A stretch of DNA of 24,579 bases. Origin: Lachnospiraceae bacterium (GTDB taxonomy: Bacteria > Bacillota > Clostridia > Lachnospirales > Lachnospiraceae). The stretch lies in the NCBI GenBank assembly GCA_019424135.1, contig JAHYZZ010000023.1, positions 1 through 24,579 on the forward strand, in the 5' to 3' direction. Below, one piece after another: positions 1 to 7,846 of this stretch. The position numbers were made by a program, and so were the translations under genes. How positions within the stretch are numbered: the first letter of the stretch is position 1; the number at the start of each line of letters is the position of its first letter. The notes beneath the pieces are model-generated. The model did not search any database, was not told the origin of the DNA, and saw nothing but the letters and a program-made list of their open reading frames with translations.

Positions 1-1
1 C

Positions 2-403
2 CTGCCTAATCTGACGGAATGCTTTCTTTTAACTGGACATCCCTACCAGATTACAGGAGACCACCGGAACGTTCTGGGACTTTGCAAAGAACTTCAGTCT
101 TATGGAGCAAAAGATATTGTGATTACCAGTGTTCCAAAAGATGACTGTAAAAAAGGAATCGTTCTGTATGAAGATCATTCCTTTTTATATCTTGGCAACG
201 GTGAGATGCTGGGGGAGTATCACGGGACAGGAGATGCCTTTGATGGAATGTTTTTGGGCAGATTGTTACAAGGATGTTCTCTTTTGGAAAGTGTACAGGC
301 AGCTCACGCATTTGTGTGCGCCTGCATCCGGGAAAGTGAAAAATATGCATATCCAGAAAGAGAAGGGCTTCTAATCGAGAAAACATTACACAAACTCGTA
401 TAA
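2..403 (+). CDS. Pyridoxamine/pyridoxal kinase, C-terminal part (5' end outside window)
   Basis: The frame is open from base 2 to a TAA at 401-403, giving 133 C-terminal residues; the start lies upstream of the window. The protein is a ribokinase-fold vitamin B6 kinase that phosphorylates pyridoxal or pyridoxamine with ATP in the PLP salvage pathway. The visible part opens with LPNLTECFLLTGHPY, matching the PNLTEA-x-x-LTG-x-x-Y segment of clostridial pyridoxamine kinases. It then has the superfamily signature GTGDAFDGMFLGRLLQG, whose GTGD carries the anion hole and catalytic Asp. The C-terminus is a helical segment ending HKLV. GTGDAF also occurs in other ribokinase-like enzymes (phosphomethylpyrimidine kinase, for example), but the NLTE segment favours the PdxK/PdxY group. 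The next gene begins 47 bases downstream on the same strand. Confidence 0.82.
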   Translation: MPNLTECFLLTGHPYQITGDHRNVLGLCKELQSYGAKDIVITSVPKDDCKKGIVLYEDHSFLYLGNGEMLGEYHGTGDAFDGMFLGRLLQGCSLLESVQAAHAFVCACIRESEKYAYPEREGLLIEKTLHKLV

Positions 404-450
404 ATTCGGCTCTTTTTGACCAATACTGTACTAAAAAAGGAGTAGTCTGT

Positions 451-840
451 ATGAAAAACAAGTACGGTATCGGTTTTTTTGCGACAGCAATCATTCTGCT
501 TTTGGTACTTACCGGAGCTTACCAGTTGACTTATCATAAAGCAAAAGAGCGGGCAGCGCTGGATATGGAGGAAACAACGGAAGAAGAGAAAGTTCCCAAA
601 GTCCGGTCTTCTGATGAGGCAGTTGCCGCTGAGGGAGAGGCCTTAAAGGAGGACGCCTACTACCTGATGGAAGTAAACGGATATATTGTAGTCTATCTTA
701 GTGATAAGGAAACTCCTTATGAATATACGGATATTCCATATGATGAACTTCCTGCACTGGTGAGGGAGGAGATCCGTAATGGAAAATATATAGAAAGCAC
801 AGAGGAATTGTATGGTTTTCTGGAAAATTATTCCAGTTGA
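451..840 (+). CDS. Membrane-anchored protein with BofC C-terminal-like domain
   Basis: 129 residues, ATG start preceded by AAAGGAG about 8 bases upstream. There is one N-terminal transmembrane segment (about residues 7-26, rich in I/L/A) with a short lysine-bearing cytoplasmic end, then a charged acidic linker (about 35-66, including MEETTEEEKV). A compact domain from about 69 to the C-terminus follows. Its pattern YYLMEVNGYIVVY, then TPYEYTDI, then YIESTEELYGFLENYS resembles the C-terminal domain of Bacillus BofC, a forespore intermembrane-space regulator of SpoIVB signalling. The BofC N-terminal domain is absent and the topology is a simple signal anchor, so BofC function is not established. 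Proteins with this domain occur widely in Lachnospiraceae as hypotheticals (family recall). The assignment is by pattern only. Confidence 0.7.
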   Translation: MKNKYGIGFFATAIILLLVLTGAYQLTYHKAKERAALDMEETTEEEKVPKVRSSDEAVAAEGEALKEDAYYLMEVNGYIVVYLSDKETPYEYTDIPYDELPALVREEIRNGKYIESTEELYGFLENYSS

Positions 841-871
841 CCGTCATTAAAAAGAGATGGGGATAAAAATC

Positions 872-1093
872 ATGGATAAACAAAAGATTGCAAGAATCAA
901 TGCATTGTATCATAAATCAAAAGCGGAAGGGTTGACTGCGGCTGAGAGAAAGGAACAGCAGATTCTGAGACGGGAGTATATCGATGCGTTTAAGCAGAGT
1001 CTCCGCAGTCAATTAAACAATATTTCCATTCAGGAGGTTGATGGGAGTATTACCGATCTGGGAGAAAAATTTGGAAACCGAAAGGGAGATTAA
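872..1093 (+). CDS. DUF896 (YnzC-family) small cytoplasmic protein
   Basis: 73 residues from the ATG at 872. An in-frame ATG at 857 would add five residues (MGIKI), but family members begin M-x-x-x-K-I-x-R-I-N-x-L-Y-x-K-S-K. The purine-rich GATGGGGAT just upstream of 872 can serve as a weak ribosome binding site. The sequence MDKQKIARINALYHKSK, then GLTAAERKEQQ, LRREYIDAFK and LRSQLNNI is the DUF896 helical hairpin followed by a short basic/acidic tail. Bacillus YnzC is a small two-helix protein linked to the SOS-induced yneA operon; its biochemical role is unknown. The stop is one base before the next start, so this gene and the DUF4250 gene are very likely co-translated. Confidence 0.85.
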   Translation: MDKQKIARINALYHKSKAEGLTAAERKEQQILRREYIDAFKQSLRSQLNNISIQEVDGSITDLGEKFGNRKGD

Positions 1094-1094
1094 T

Positions 1095-1277
1095 ATGTTG
1101 ATAGGATTGCCAAAAGATCCGGTTCTTTTGCTTAGTGTTGTCAATACAAAGATCCGGGATGATTATCACACATTGGATGCGTTGTGTGATGACATGCATG
1201 CAGATAAAGAGGAAATTATGAAAAAATTGAAAGGAATTGGTTATGAATACGATGAATCTGGACATCAATTTATCTGA
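1095..1277 (+). CDS. DUF4250 domain protein
   Basis: 60 residues. The ATG at 1095 is one base after the DUF896 stop and is preceded by GGGAG four bases after which TTAAT leads to the start. An upstream in-frame ATG at 1038 would overlap DUF896 by more than 50 bases and adds nothing family-like. The sequence begins MLIGLPKDPVLLLSVVNTKI, continues with DDYHTLDALCDDM and KKLKGIGYEYDE, and matches the DUF4250 pattern. It looks like a small helix-rich protein with an HTH-like spacing (LDALCDDMHADKEEIMKKLKGIGYEYD), though that is inference and no function is known. Its last 35 bases overlap the start of miaB, which suggests translational coupling. Confidence 0.85.
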   Translation: MLIGLPKDPVLLLSVVNTKIRDDYHTLDALCDDMHADKEEIMKKLKGIGYEYDESGHQFI

Positions 1278-2694
1278 TGAACTGCCGGAAGACGAGACCA
1301 GCCGCCAGTATTATTACATAGAAAAAGCCAGAATGTATGTTCAAAAAATGTCCCAGGAACTGGGAAGACCACTTACATTTTGCGTCACAACCTTCGGTTG
1401 TCAGATGAATGCAAGGGATTCTGAAAAGTTAAGAGGAATTTTAAAGGAAATAGGTTATCTGGAAGCAAAAGAGGAACAGGCGGATTTTGTAATCTATAAT
1501 ACCTGTACTGTAAGGGAGAATGCAAATACCCGGGTATATGGACGTTTAGGACAGCTCAAACCCCGGAAGATCCAGCAGCCCCACATGATGATTGGGCTGT
1601 GCGGCTGTATGATGCAGGAGCCACAGGTTATCGAAAAACTGAAGAAAAGTTATCATTTTGTAGACATTATCTTTGGTACCCACAACATCTTTAAATTTGC
1701 AGAGTTGATGGTGCGCAGATTTTCTACAGGAAAACCTGTGATAGATATCTGGGAGGGAACGGATCAGATTGTAGAAAATCTTCCGAATCAGCGAAAGTAT
1801 TCCTTCAAGTCCGGTGTCAATATCATGTTCGGTTGTAATAATTTCTGCAGCTATTGCATCGTGCCTTATGTGCGTGGCAGAGAGCGTAGCAGAGAACCGC
1901 AGGCTATTCTTCAGGAAATTCAGAGGTTGGCAGACGATGGCGTGGTTGAGGTAATGCTTCTTGGGCAGAATGTTAATTCTTATGGAAAAACACTTAAAGA
2001 GCCTCTTTCCTTTGCAAAGCTTCTGACTCAGATCGAAAAAATTGAGGGTATCAAAAGGATCCGTTTTATGACGTCTCATCCCAAGGATCTTTCCGATGAG
2101 TTGATTGAAGTCATGAGTAATTCTAAAAAGATTTGTAAACATCTGCATCTTCCCGTTCAGTCCGGAAGCAGCCGGATCCTGAAGAAAATGAACCGCCATT
2201 ACACAAAGGAACAGTATCTTGAACTGACAGAAAAGATCCGCAGGGCTGTTCCTGATATTTCTTTAACGACAGATATCATTGTCGGATTTCCGGGAGAAAC
2301 GGAGGAAGACTTTCAGGAGACCTTGGATGTTATCAGAAAAGTTCGGTATGACAGTGCGTTTACCTTTGTCTATTCTAAACGAACTGGCACGCCGGCGGCA
2401 AAAATGGAAGATCAGGTGCCTGAAAACGTGGTAAAAGACCGTTTCCAGCGCCTTTTGAAAGAAGTACAGGGCATTGCCGCAGAGGTCTGCGCTGTTCATG
2501 AGGGGACCATACAGGAAGTGTTGGTGGAATCTCTAAGCGAACATGATCCGTCCATGGTTACCGGAAGGCTTAGTAATAATCTTCTGGTGCATTTCCCTGG
2601 AGATCCGTCCATGATCGGAAAGCTTTTGCCGGTTCATTTGGAGGAATGCAAGGGATTTTATTATCTGGGGAAGTATCTGCCATCTATAATTTGA
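1243..2694 (+). CDS. miaB: tRNA-2-methylthio-N6-dimethylallyladenosine synthase MiaB
   Basis: 483 residues from the ATG at 1243, chosen because AAGGAA at 1231-1236 is correctly spaced. A TTG at 1237 and an ATG at 1252 are also in frame. MiaB is a radical SAM methylthiotransferase that converts i6A37 to ms2i6A37 in tRNA, using two [4Fe-4S] clusters. The N-terminal UPF0004 domain shows its three auxiliary-cluster cysteines at about 53 (TTFGCQMNARDSE), 88 (NTCTVRENA) and 122 (LCGCMMQ). The radical SAM CxxxCxxC is at 198-202-205 (GCNNFCSYCIVPYVRGRERS). A C-terminal TRAM domain for RNA binding follows from about 410. The N-terminal extension of about 45 residues before the first domain is common in clostridial MiaB. 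The substrate is made by MiaA, encoded 5 kb downstream on the same strand. A terminator follows directly. Confidence 0.97.
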   Translation: MNTMNLDINLSDELPEDETSRQYYYIEKARMYVQKMSQELGRPLTFCVTTFGCQMNARDSEKLRGILKEIGYLEAKEEQADFVIYNTCTVRENANTRVYGRLGQLKPRKIQQPHMMIGLCGCMMQEPQVIEKLKKSYHFVDIIFGTHNIFKFAELMVRRFSTGKPVIDIWEGTDQIVENLPNQRKYSFKSGVNIMFGCNNFCSYCIVPYVRGRERSREPQAILQEIQRLADDGVVEVMLLGQNVNSYGKTLKEPLSFAKLLTQIEKIEGIKRIRFMTSHPKDLSDELIEVMSNSKKICKHLHLPVQSGSSRILKKMNRHYTKEQYLELTEKIRRAVPDISLTTDIIVGFPGETEEDFQETLDVIRKVRYDSAFTFVYSKRTGTPAAKMEDQVPENVVKDRFQRLLKEVQGIAAEVCAVHEGTIQEVLVESLSEHDPSMVTGRLSNNLLVHFPGDPSMIGKLLPVHLEECKGFYYLGKYLPSII

Positions 2695-2696
2695 GA

Positions 2697-2744
2697 AAAA
2701 ACGCTCACACTATGAATGTATAAACAGATAGTGAGGGCGTTTTT
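2697..2744 (+). terminator. Intrinsic terminator after miaB, overlapping the next gene's ribosome binding site
   Basis: The arms 2697-2713 (AAAAACGCTCACACTAT) and 2728-2744 (ATAGTGAGGGCGTTTTT) pair over 17 positions with one A-A mismatch and one G-T pair, around a 14-base loop. The T run closing the 3' arm (2740-2744) and the A run opening the 5' arm make it usable in both directions. The 3' arm contains GAGGG, the best ribosome binding site for the ATG at 2746. Confidence 0.65.
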
Positions 2745-2745
2745 C

Positions 2746-3162
2746 ATGAAGAGAATCAGTGAATATCTTTTTTTATGGACTCTGGGCGGATGCCTCTATT
2801 ATAGTTTTGAACTGTTGTTCCGGGGATTTTCCCACTGGTCCATGTTTGTGCTGGGAGGCTTAAGCCTTCTGTTTTGCACAGTACAAGGACAGCTGATTGG
2901 CTGGGAGGATCCGATGTGGATTCAAATTGTTCGATGTACCGTTTTCGTCGTATCTTTGGAATTCATCACAGGGCTCATTGTAAATAAATGGTTCGGGCTG
3001 TATATCTGGGACTACAGTGACCAGCCTTTCCAACTGTTTGGTCAGATCTGTCTTCCTTTTGCTGTTATTTTTTCAGGGCTTTGTGCCTGTGGAATCTGTC
3101 TGGGAGGTTATCTGGCTTTCTGGCTGTATGGGGAGTCGAGGCCCAGTCTGCATTTTTTGTGA
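2746..3162 (+). CDS. Putative ABC-transporter type IV / CmpB-like small integral membrane protein (PF06541-type)
   Basis: 138 residues from the ATG at 2746, preceded by GAGGG eight bases upstream. An in-frame ATG at 2716 lies in the loop of the preceding hairpin and would add ten residues (MYKQIVRAFF); it has no comparable ribosome binding site. There are about four hydrophobic segments: around 8-24, 33-50, 60-82 and 98-128. The combination YYSFELLFRGFSHWSMFVLGG, EFITGLIVNKWFGLYIWDYS and LFGQICLPF matches PF06541 (named putative ABC-transporter type IV in databases), a family of small Firmicute membrane proteins with no proven transport function and no ATPase partner here. The job is unknown. 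It appears to be a single-gene unit between the miaB terminator and the mutS promoter. Confidence 0.72.
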   Translation: MKRISEYLFLWTLGGCLYYSFELLFRGFSHWSMFVLGGLSLLFCTVQGQLIGWEDPMWIQIVRCTVFVVSLEFITGLIVNKWFGLYIWDYSDQPFQLFGQICLPFAVIFSGLCACGICLGGYLAFWLYGESRPSLHFL

Positions 3163-3214
3163 ATTGCACACGACCTTAAATGAGAAATTCTCTCTTTCTT
3201 ATTTTGAACATCAA

Positions 3215-3223
3215 TGCTATAAT
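3215..3223 (+). promoter_or_regulatory. Extended -10 promoter of the mutS-mutL-miaA unit
   Basis: TGC-TATAAT is a perfect extended -10 (TG at 3215-3216, hexamer 3218-3223), about 37 bases before the mutS TTG start. No good -35 is present at 16-18 bases upstream, which fits an extended -10 promoter. A short dyad GAGAA-A-TTCTC at 3182-3192 lies near the -35 position and could be incidental. Confidence 0.6.
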
Positions 3224-3259
3224 ATACTGTAAAAATCCATACAGAAGAGGAGAATAACT

Positions 3260-5908
3260 TTGGCAGAATTAACACCGATGATGCAGCAATATATGGAAAC
3301 AAAAAAAGAGTATCCGGACTGCATCTTATTCTATAGATTGGGTGATTTCTATGAGATGTTTTTTGATGATGCCCTGACGGCCTCTAAAGAGCTGGAGATC
3401 ACTTTGACTGGAAAAAACTGCGGACTTGAAGAGAGAGCTCCTATGTGCGGAGTTCCCTATCACGCTGTAGACGGCTATCTAAACCGTCTGGTTTCCAAAG
3501 GATATAAAGTGGCAATTTGCGAACAGATGGAGGATCCTGCAACGGCAAAAGGTCTGGTCAGACGGGAAGTCGTACGGATCGTTACCCCGGGAACCAATCT
3601 GGATACGCAGGCCATAGATGAGACAAAAAATCAGTATATCATGTGCATCGCCTATATTGCAGACCGGTATGGGCTGTCCGTAGCAGATGTGACCACTGGC
3701 GACTATTTTGTCAGTGAGATCGCAGACAGTGAAAAATTATTTGATGAGATTTATCGTTATATGCCCTCAGAGCTAATCTGCAATGAGGCTTTTTATATGA
3801 GCGGAATGGACCTGGATCTTTTAAAGGAAAAGCTTGGGATTACCATTTATACACTGGATGCCTGGTATTTTGATGATGATATCTGTGCACAGACTTTAAA
3901 AGATCATTTCCATGTAAGTGCTTTGGAAGGTCTGGGACTTGGAGATTATGACTGCGGAATGATCGCTGCGGGAGCGCTTCTTAAGTATCTTCTTGAGACA
4001 CAAAAACAGGATTTGTCTCATATTACAGGATTGTCTGTTTATGCCAGCGGAAAATATATGTTGTTGGATAGTTCTACGCGCAGAAATCTGGAGCTTTGTG
4101 AAACCCTTCGGGAAAAACAAAAAAGAGGATCTCTTCTCTGGGTGTTGGACAAAACCAAGACAGCGATGGGAGCCAGAACACTCAGAAAATATATTGAACA
4201 GCCGTTGATTGTACGGGCGGAGATTGAACGCAGACTAGATGCGGTAGAAGAATTAAAAGATCAGGCCATTTCCAGGGAAGAGATCCGGGAATATCTGTCT
4301 TCTGTTTATGATCTGGAGAGACTGATGTGTAAGATCACATACCAGTCTGCCAATCCTAGAGATTTAATTGCATTTGAACGGTCCCTATCTATGTTGCCCC
4401 ACATTAAATGTCTTCTGCAAGATATGAAGTCGGACCTTTTAAAGGAGCTTTGCCAGGATTTGGATCCTTTAGAGGATTTGTGTACCTTAATTCAGAATGC
4501 CATCAAAGAGGATCCGCCCATCGCCATGAAGGAGGGCGGCATCATTAAAGATGGCTATCACGAAGAAGTGGATCGTCTCCGGAAAGCAAAATCTAATGGG
4601 AAGGAATGGCTTGCAAAGCTAGAAGAGCAGGAGAGGGAAAAGACAGGTATTAAAAATTTAAGAATCCGTTATAACAAAGTATTTGGCTACTATCTGGAAG
4701 TAACCAATTCCTTTAAAAATCTTGTGCCAGAGTATTATACTAGGAAACAGACTCTGGCCAATGCCGAACGCTATATCATCCCTGAGTTGAAAGAACTGGA
4801 AGATACGATCCTGGGCGCCGAGGACAAGCTTTATGCATTGGAATATCACTTATACTGCGAAGTCCGGGATACGATTGCGTCAGAGGTTTTAAGAATCCAA
4901 AAAACGGCTAAGGCAGTTGCCGGTATTGATACCCTTGCTTCCCTGGCTCTGGTGGCGGAACGGAACCGCTACGTAAGACCGAAGATTAATGAAAAGGGAC
5001 TGATCGATATCAAGGACGGACGCCATCCAGTAGTGGAGAAAATGATTTCCCAGGATATGTTCATTGCAAACGATACGTATCTGGATGACAAAAATAATCG
5101 GATTTCTATTATTACTGGCCCGAATATGGCCGGAAAATCTACATATATGAGGCAAAGCGCCCTAATTGTTCTGATGGCCCAGGTTGGATCTTTTGTCCCG
5201 GCGTCTTCTGCCAATATCGGTCTGGTGGACCGGATTTTTACCAGAGTCGGAGCATCTGACGATCTGGCCAGCGGACAGAGTACGTTTATGGTTGAGATGA
5301 CGGAGGTGGCCAATATTTTAAGAAATGCAACCAGCAAGAGTCTTCTCATCTTGGACGAGATTGGACGGGGAACCAGTACCTTCGATGGTTTAAGCATTGC
5401 CTGGGCTGTTATTGAACATATCAGCAGCAGCAAACTTCTTGGGGCCAAGACCTTGTTCGCTACGCATTATCATGAGCTGACAGAGCTGGAGGGTAAAATT
5501 GGGAATGTCAATAATTACTGTATAGCTGTCAAAGAAAAAGGTGATGACATTATTTTCCTGCGGAAAATTGTAAAGGGCGGTGCGGATAAAAGCTATGGAA
5601 TTCAGGTGGCAAGACTGGCTGGCGTGCCAGAATCTGTGACAGACCGTGCGAAAGAGATTGTCGAGGAACTGATCCAGGCAGATATTACTACCCGAATCAA
5701 AGATATCGCGGCACAGAGTGTGGATAAGCCTAAGATTAAAACCAGGCATTATGACGAAGTTGATCTGGCTCAGATGTCTTTGTTTGATACGGTAAAGGAT
5801 GATGATGTGATTGAAGAGATTGAAAATCTTGACCTGGCAAATTTAACTCCGATTGATGCACTGAATACGTTATATCAGCTGCAGAATAAACTAAAAAACA
5901 GGTGGTAA
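3260..5908 (+). CDS. mutS: DNA mismatch repair protein MutS
   Basis: 882 residues. The start is TTG at 3260, seven bases after GAGGAG and matching the family start (MAELTPMMQQY). MutS binds mismatches and small loops and recruits MutL. The mismatch-contacting F-x-E motif is at Phe30-Glu32 (LGDFYEMFF). Connector, lever and clamp domains follow. The C-terminal ABC-type ATPase has Walker A GPNMAGKST at 620-628 and Walker B/signature LLILDEIGRGTSTFDG with Asp699-Glu700. The tail contains QMSLF at 838-842, a beta-clamp binding type motif. Length is normal for MutS1, and FYE together with the C-terminal region rule out MutS2. mutL starts three bases after the stop. The promoter is just upstream. 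Confidence 0.99.
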   Translation: MAELTPMMQQYMETKKEYPDCILFYRLGDFYEMFFDDALTASKELEITLTGKNCGLEERAPMCGVPYHAVDGYLNRLVSKGYKVAICEQMEDPATAKGLVRREVVRIVTPGTNLDTQAIDETKNQYIMCIAYIADRYGLSVADVTTGDYFVSEIADSEKLFDEIYRYMPSELICNEAFYMSGMDLDLLKEKLGITIYTLDAWYFDDDICAQTLKDHFHVSALEGLGLGDYDCGMIAAGALLKYLLETQKQDLSHITGLSVYASGKYMLLDSSTRRNLELCETLREKQKRGSLLWVLDKTKTAMGARTLRKYIEQPLIVRAEIERRLDAVEELKDQAISREEIREYLSSVYDLERLMCKITYQSANPRDLIAFERSLSMLPHIKCLLQDMKSDLLKELCQDLDPLEDLCTLIQNAIKEDPPIAMKEGGIIKDGYHEEVDRLRKAKSNGKEWLAKLEEQEREKTGIKNLRIRYNKVFGYYLEVTNSFKNLVPEYYTRKQTLANAERYIIPELKELEDTILGAEDKLYALEYHLYCEVRDTIASEVLRIQKTAKAVAGIDTLASLALVAERNRYVRPKINEKGLIDIKDGRHPVVEKMISQDMFIANDTYLDDKNNRISIITGPNMAGKSTYMRQSALIVLMAQVGSFVPASSANIGLVDRIFTRVGASDDLASGQSTFMVEMTEVANILRNATSKSLLILDEIGRGTSTFDGLSIAWAVIEHISSSKLLGAKTLFATHYHELTELEGKIGNVNNYCIAVKEKGDDIIFLRKIVKGGADKSYGIQVARLAGVPESVTDRAKEIVEELIQADITTRIKDIAAQSVDKPKIKTRHYDEVDLAQMSLFDTVKDDDVIEEIENLDLANLTPIDALNTLYQLQNKLKNRW

Positions 5909-5911
5909 TCT

Positions 5912-7846
5912 ATGAGTAAAATACAGATATTAGATCCTGTCACCATAGACAAGATCGCAGCCGGAGAAGTGGTAGAACGGCCGGCATCCATCGTAAAAGA
6001 ACTAACTGAAAATGCGATAGATGCGGGAGCCAGCGCCATTACCGTGGAGATTGAGGAAGGTGGGATTTCCTATATCCGCATTGCAGATAATGGTTGTGGG
6101 ATTGAAAAAGAAGAAGTCCCGACCGCTTTTCTTCGGCATTCTACCAGCAAAATACATTCTGCAGACGATTTGCTCCATATTCATTCGCTGGGCTTTAGAG
6201 GGGAGGCTCTGTCCAGTATCGCGGCAGTATCTCAGGTAGAGATGATCACTAAAACGCCGGAACAGACATTTGGAATCCGCTATAGAATCGAAGGCGGCAA
6301 AGAGACAGGAATAGAGGAGACCGGGGCGAAAGACGGCACGACCTTTATCATCCGTCAGCTTTTTTATAATACACCGGCCAGACGGAAGTTTTTAAAAACA
6401 CCGATGACGGAGGCAAGCCATGTCAGTGATTTGATGACCCATATGGCGTTATCTCATCCGGAGATTTCCTTTCAGTTTATCAATAACCGTCAGTTACGAA
6501 TCCATACTTCGGGAAACGGGAATCTTAAGGATGTCATCTATCATGTATATGGAAGAGAGATTGCAGCGAATCTTCTTCCTGTGGATATAAAAATCCAAGG
6601 AATCACAATTACAGGATTTCTTGGGAAACCGGTGATTTCCAGAGGAAACCGAAATTTTGAAAATTATTTTATCAATGGAAGATATGTCAAAAATTCCATT
6701 GTATCTAAGGCCATTGAAGATGCCTATAAGGATTTCACCATGCAGCACAAATATCCCTTCGTGGTACTTCAGATCACAATGGATGGAAAAGAAGTGGACG
6801 TTAATGTTCATCCGGCAAAAATGGAAATTCGTTTTCAGAATCAGCAGGCGGTTTACAATGCCATCTATGAGGCTGTTGACCAGGAACTTCACGCCGAAGA
6901 GCTGATTCCACCAGTAGATTTGGACCAGCCTGTCTCCAAACAAAAGATGGAAGGAGCGGTTGCCGAACCGGTTCCGGAAAAGATGGTTTCCAGGCCTGTC
7001 AAATCTTTACCGCCAAAGGAAGAGAGAAATCTTGACTATTTCATGCAGAAAATGCGCGAAAGGGTACGGGCTTATCATGATCACTCATCTCAGGCAGAAG
7101 TTACTGGCAAGGGACAGATCTATCGGCCGCAGGTTCAGGCTGACCGAATCCGTGAAACCGCTGTTGAGGCCAAAAAAAAGGCGAAAAAAGAAAATGGAGA
7201 AGTGGTAAAAGAATCCCTAAGACAGATGGATCTTTTTGAAGAAAAGCTTTTGGATCGGGAGATAAGGGCACAGTACCGGCTCATTGGGCAGGTGTTTGAT
7301 ACCTATTGGATGGTAGAATTTCAAGATAAGCTTTATATTATTGATCAGCATGCAGCTCATGAGCGGGTTTTGTATGAACGGACATTAAAAAGTATGAGGA
7401 CCCGAGAATATACTTCGCAGTTGATTAGTCCGCCTATTATTTTGGATTTAAGTATGCAGGAGGCGGCGCTTTTGCGTGATTATATGGATCAGTTCACGAG
7501 GATTGGGTTTGAATTCGAAGAATTTGGACAGGATTCTTTTGCAGTCCGGGCTGTTCCGGATAACTTGTTCAGTATTGCCAAAAAGGATCTGTTGATGCAG
7601 ATGATAGATTCTTTGTCCGATGAAGTCAGCCGCAGACTTTCCCCTGATCTGATCATTGAAAAGGTGGCATCCATGTCCTGTAAAGCGGCTGTAAAAGGAA
7701 ATATGCGGCTGTCTGCTGCTGAGGTGGATGCTTTGATCGGAGAACTTCTTCAGTTGGAAAATCCATACCATTGTCCCCATGGAAGACCTACTATTATCTC
7801 TATGAGTCGGCATGAACTGGAAAAAAAGTTTAAGAGGATTGTGTGA
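5912..7846 (+). CDS. mutL: DNA mismatch repair protein MutL (endonuclease type)
   Basis: 644 residues. The ATG is three bases after the mutS stop, with AGGTGG as a modest ribosome binding site. The N-terminal GHKL ATPase has IAAGEVVERPASIVKEL, ENAIDAGA (Glu33, Asp37), IADNGCGI, RHSTSKI and LGFRGEALSSI. A charged linker runs from about 340 to 445 and ends with QMDLF at 438-442, a beta-clamp type motif. The C-terminal domain carries the endonuclease motif DQHAAHERVLYE (478-489), and the Zn-site elements SCKAAVK (Cys590) and CPHGRP (Cys621, His623), and it ends FKRIV. This MutL should therefore nick DNA itself, as expected where MutH is absent. The gene overlaps miaA by one base. Confidence 0.99.
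   Translation: MSKIQILDPVTIDKIAAGEVVERPASIVKELTENAIDAGASAITVEIEEGGISYIRIADNGCGIEKEEVPTAFLRHSTSKIHSADDLLHIHSLGFRGEALSSIAAVSQVEMITKTPEQTFGIRYRIEGGKETGIEETGAKDGTTFIIRQLFYNTPARRKFLKTPMTEASHVSDLMTHMALSHPEISFQFINNRQLRIHTSGNGNLKDVIYHVYGREIAANLLPVDIKIQGITITGFLGKPVISRGNRNFENYFINGRYVKNSIVSKAIEDAYKDFTMQHKYPFVVLQITMDGKEVDVNVHPAKMEIRFQNQQAVYNAIYEAVDQELHAEELIPPVDLDQPVSKQKMEGAVAEPVPEKMVSRPVKSLPPKEERNLDYFMQKMRERVRAYHDHSSQAEVTGKGQIYRPQVQADRIRETAVEAKKKAKKENGEVVKESLRQMDLFEEKLLDREIRAQYRLIGQVFDTYWMVEFQDKLYIIDQHAAHERVLYERTLKSMRTREYTSQLISPPIILDLSMQEAALLRDYMDQFTRIGFEFEEFGQDSFAVRAVPDNLFSIAKKDLLMQMIDSLSDEVSRRLSPDLIIEKVASMSCKAAVKGNMRLSAAEVDALIGELLQLENPYHCPHGRPTIISMSRHELEKKFKRIV

Noticed and set aside
416..421. TTGACC as a -35 box before the BofC-like gene
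   Set aside because: The positions 16-18 bases downstream fall in the ribosome binding site AAAGGAGTAG with no TATAAT-like hexamer.
1546..2199. 217-codon minus-strand open frame inside miaB
   Set aside because: It is fully antisense to conserved miaB codons, has no family-like sequence, and is explained by codon bias of the sense strand.
3182..3192. Dyad GAGAA-A-TTCTC before mutS as an SOS or other operator
   Set aside because: Five-base arms in AT-rich DNA arise by chance, and it does not match a LexA box I know.
4969..5448. 159-codon minus-strand open frame inside mutS
   Set aside because: It lies antisense to the invariant MutS ATPase motifs and has no recognisable protein features.
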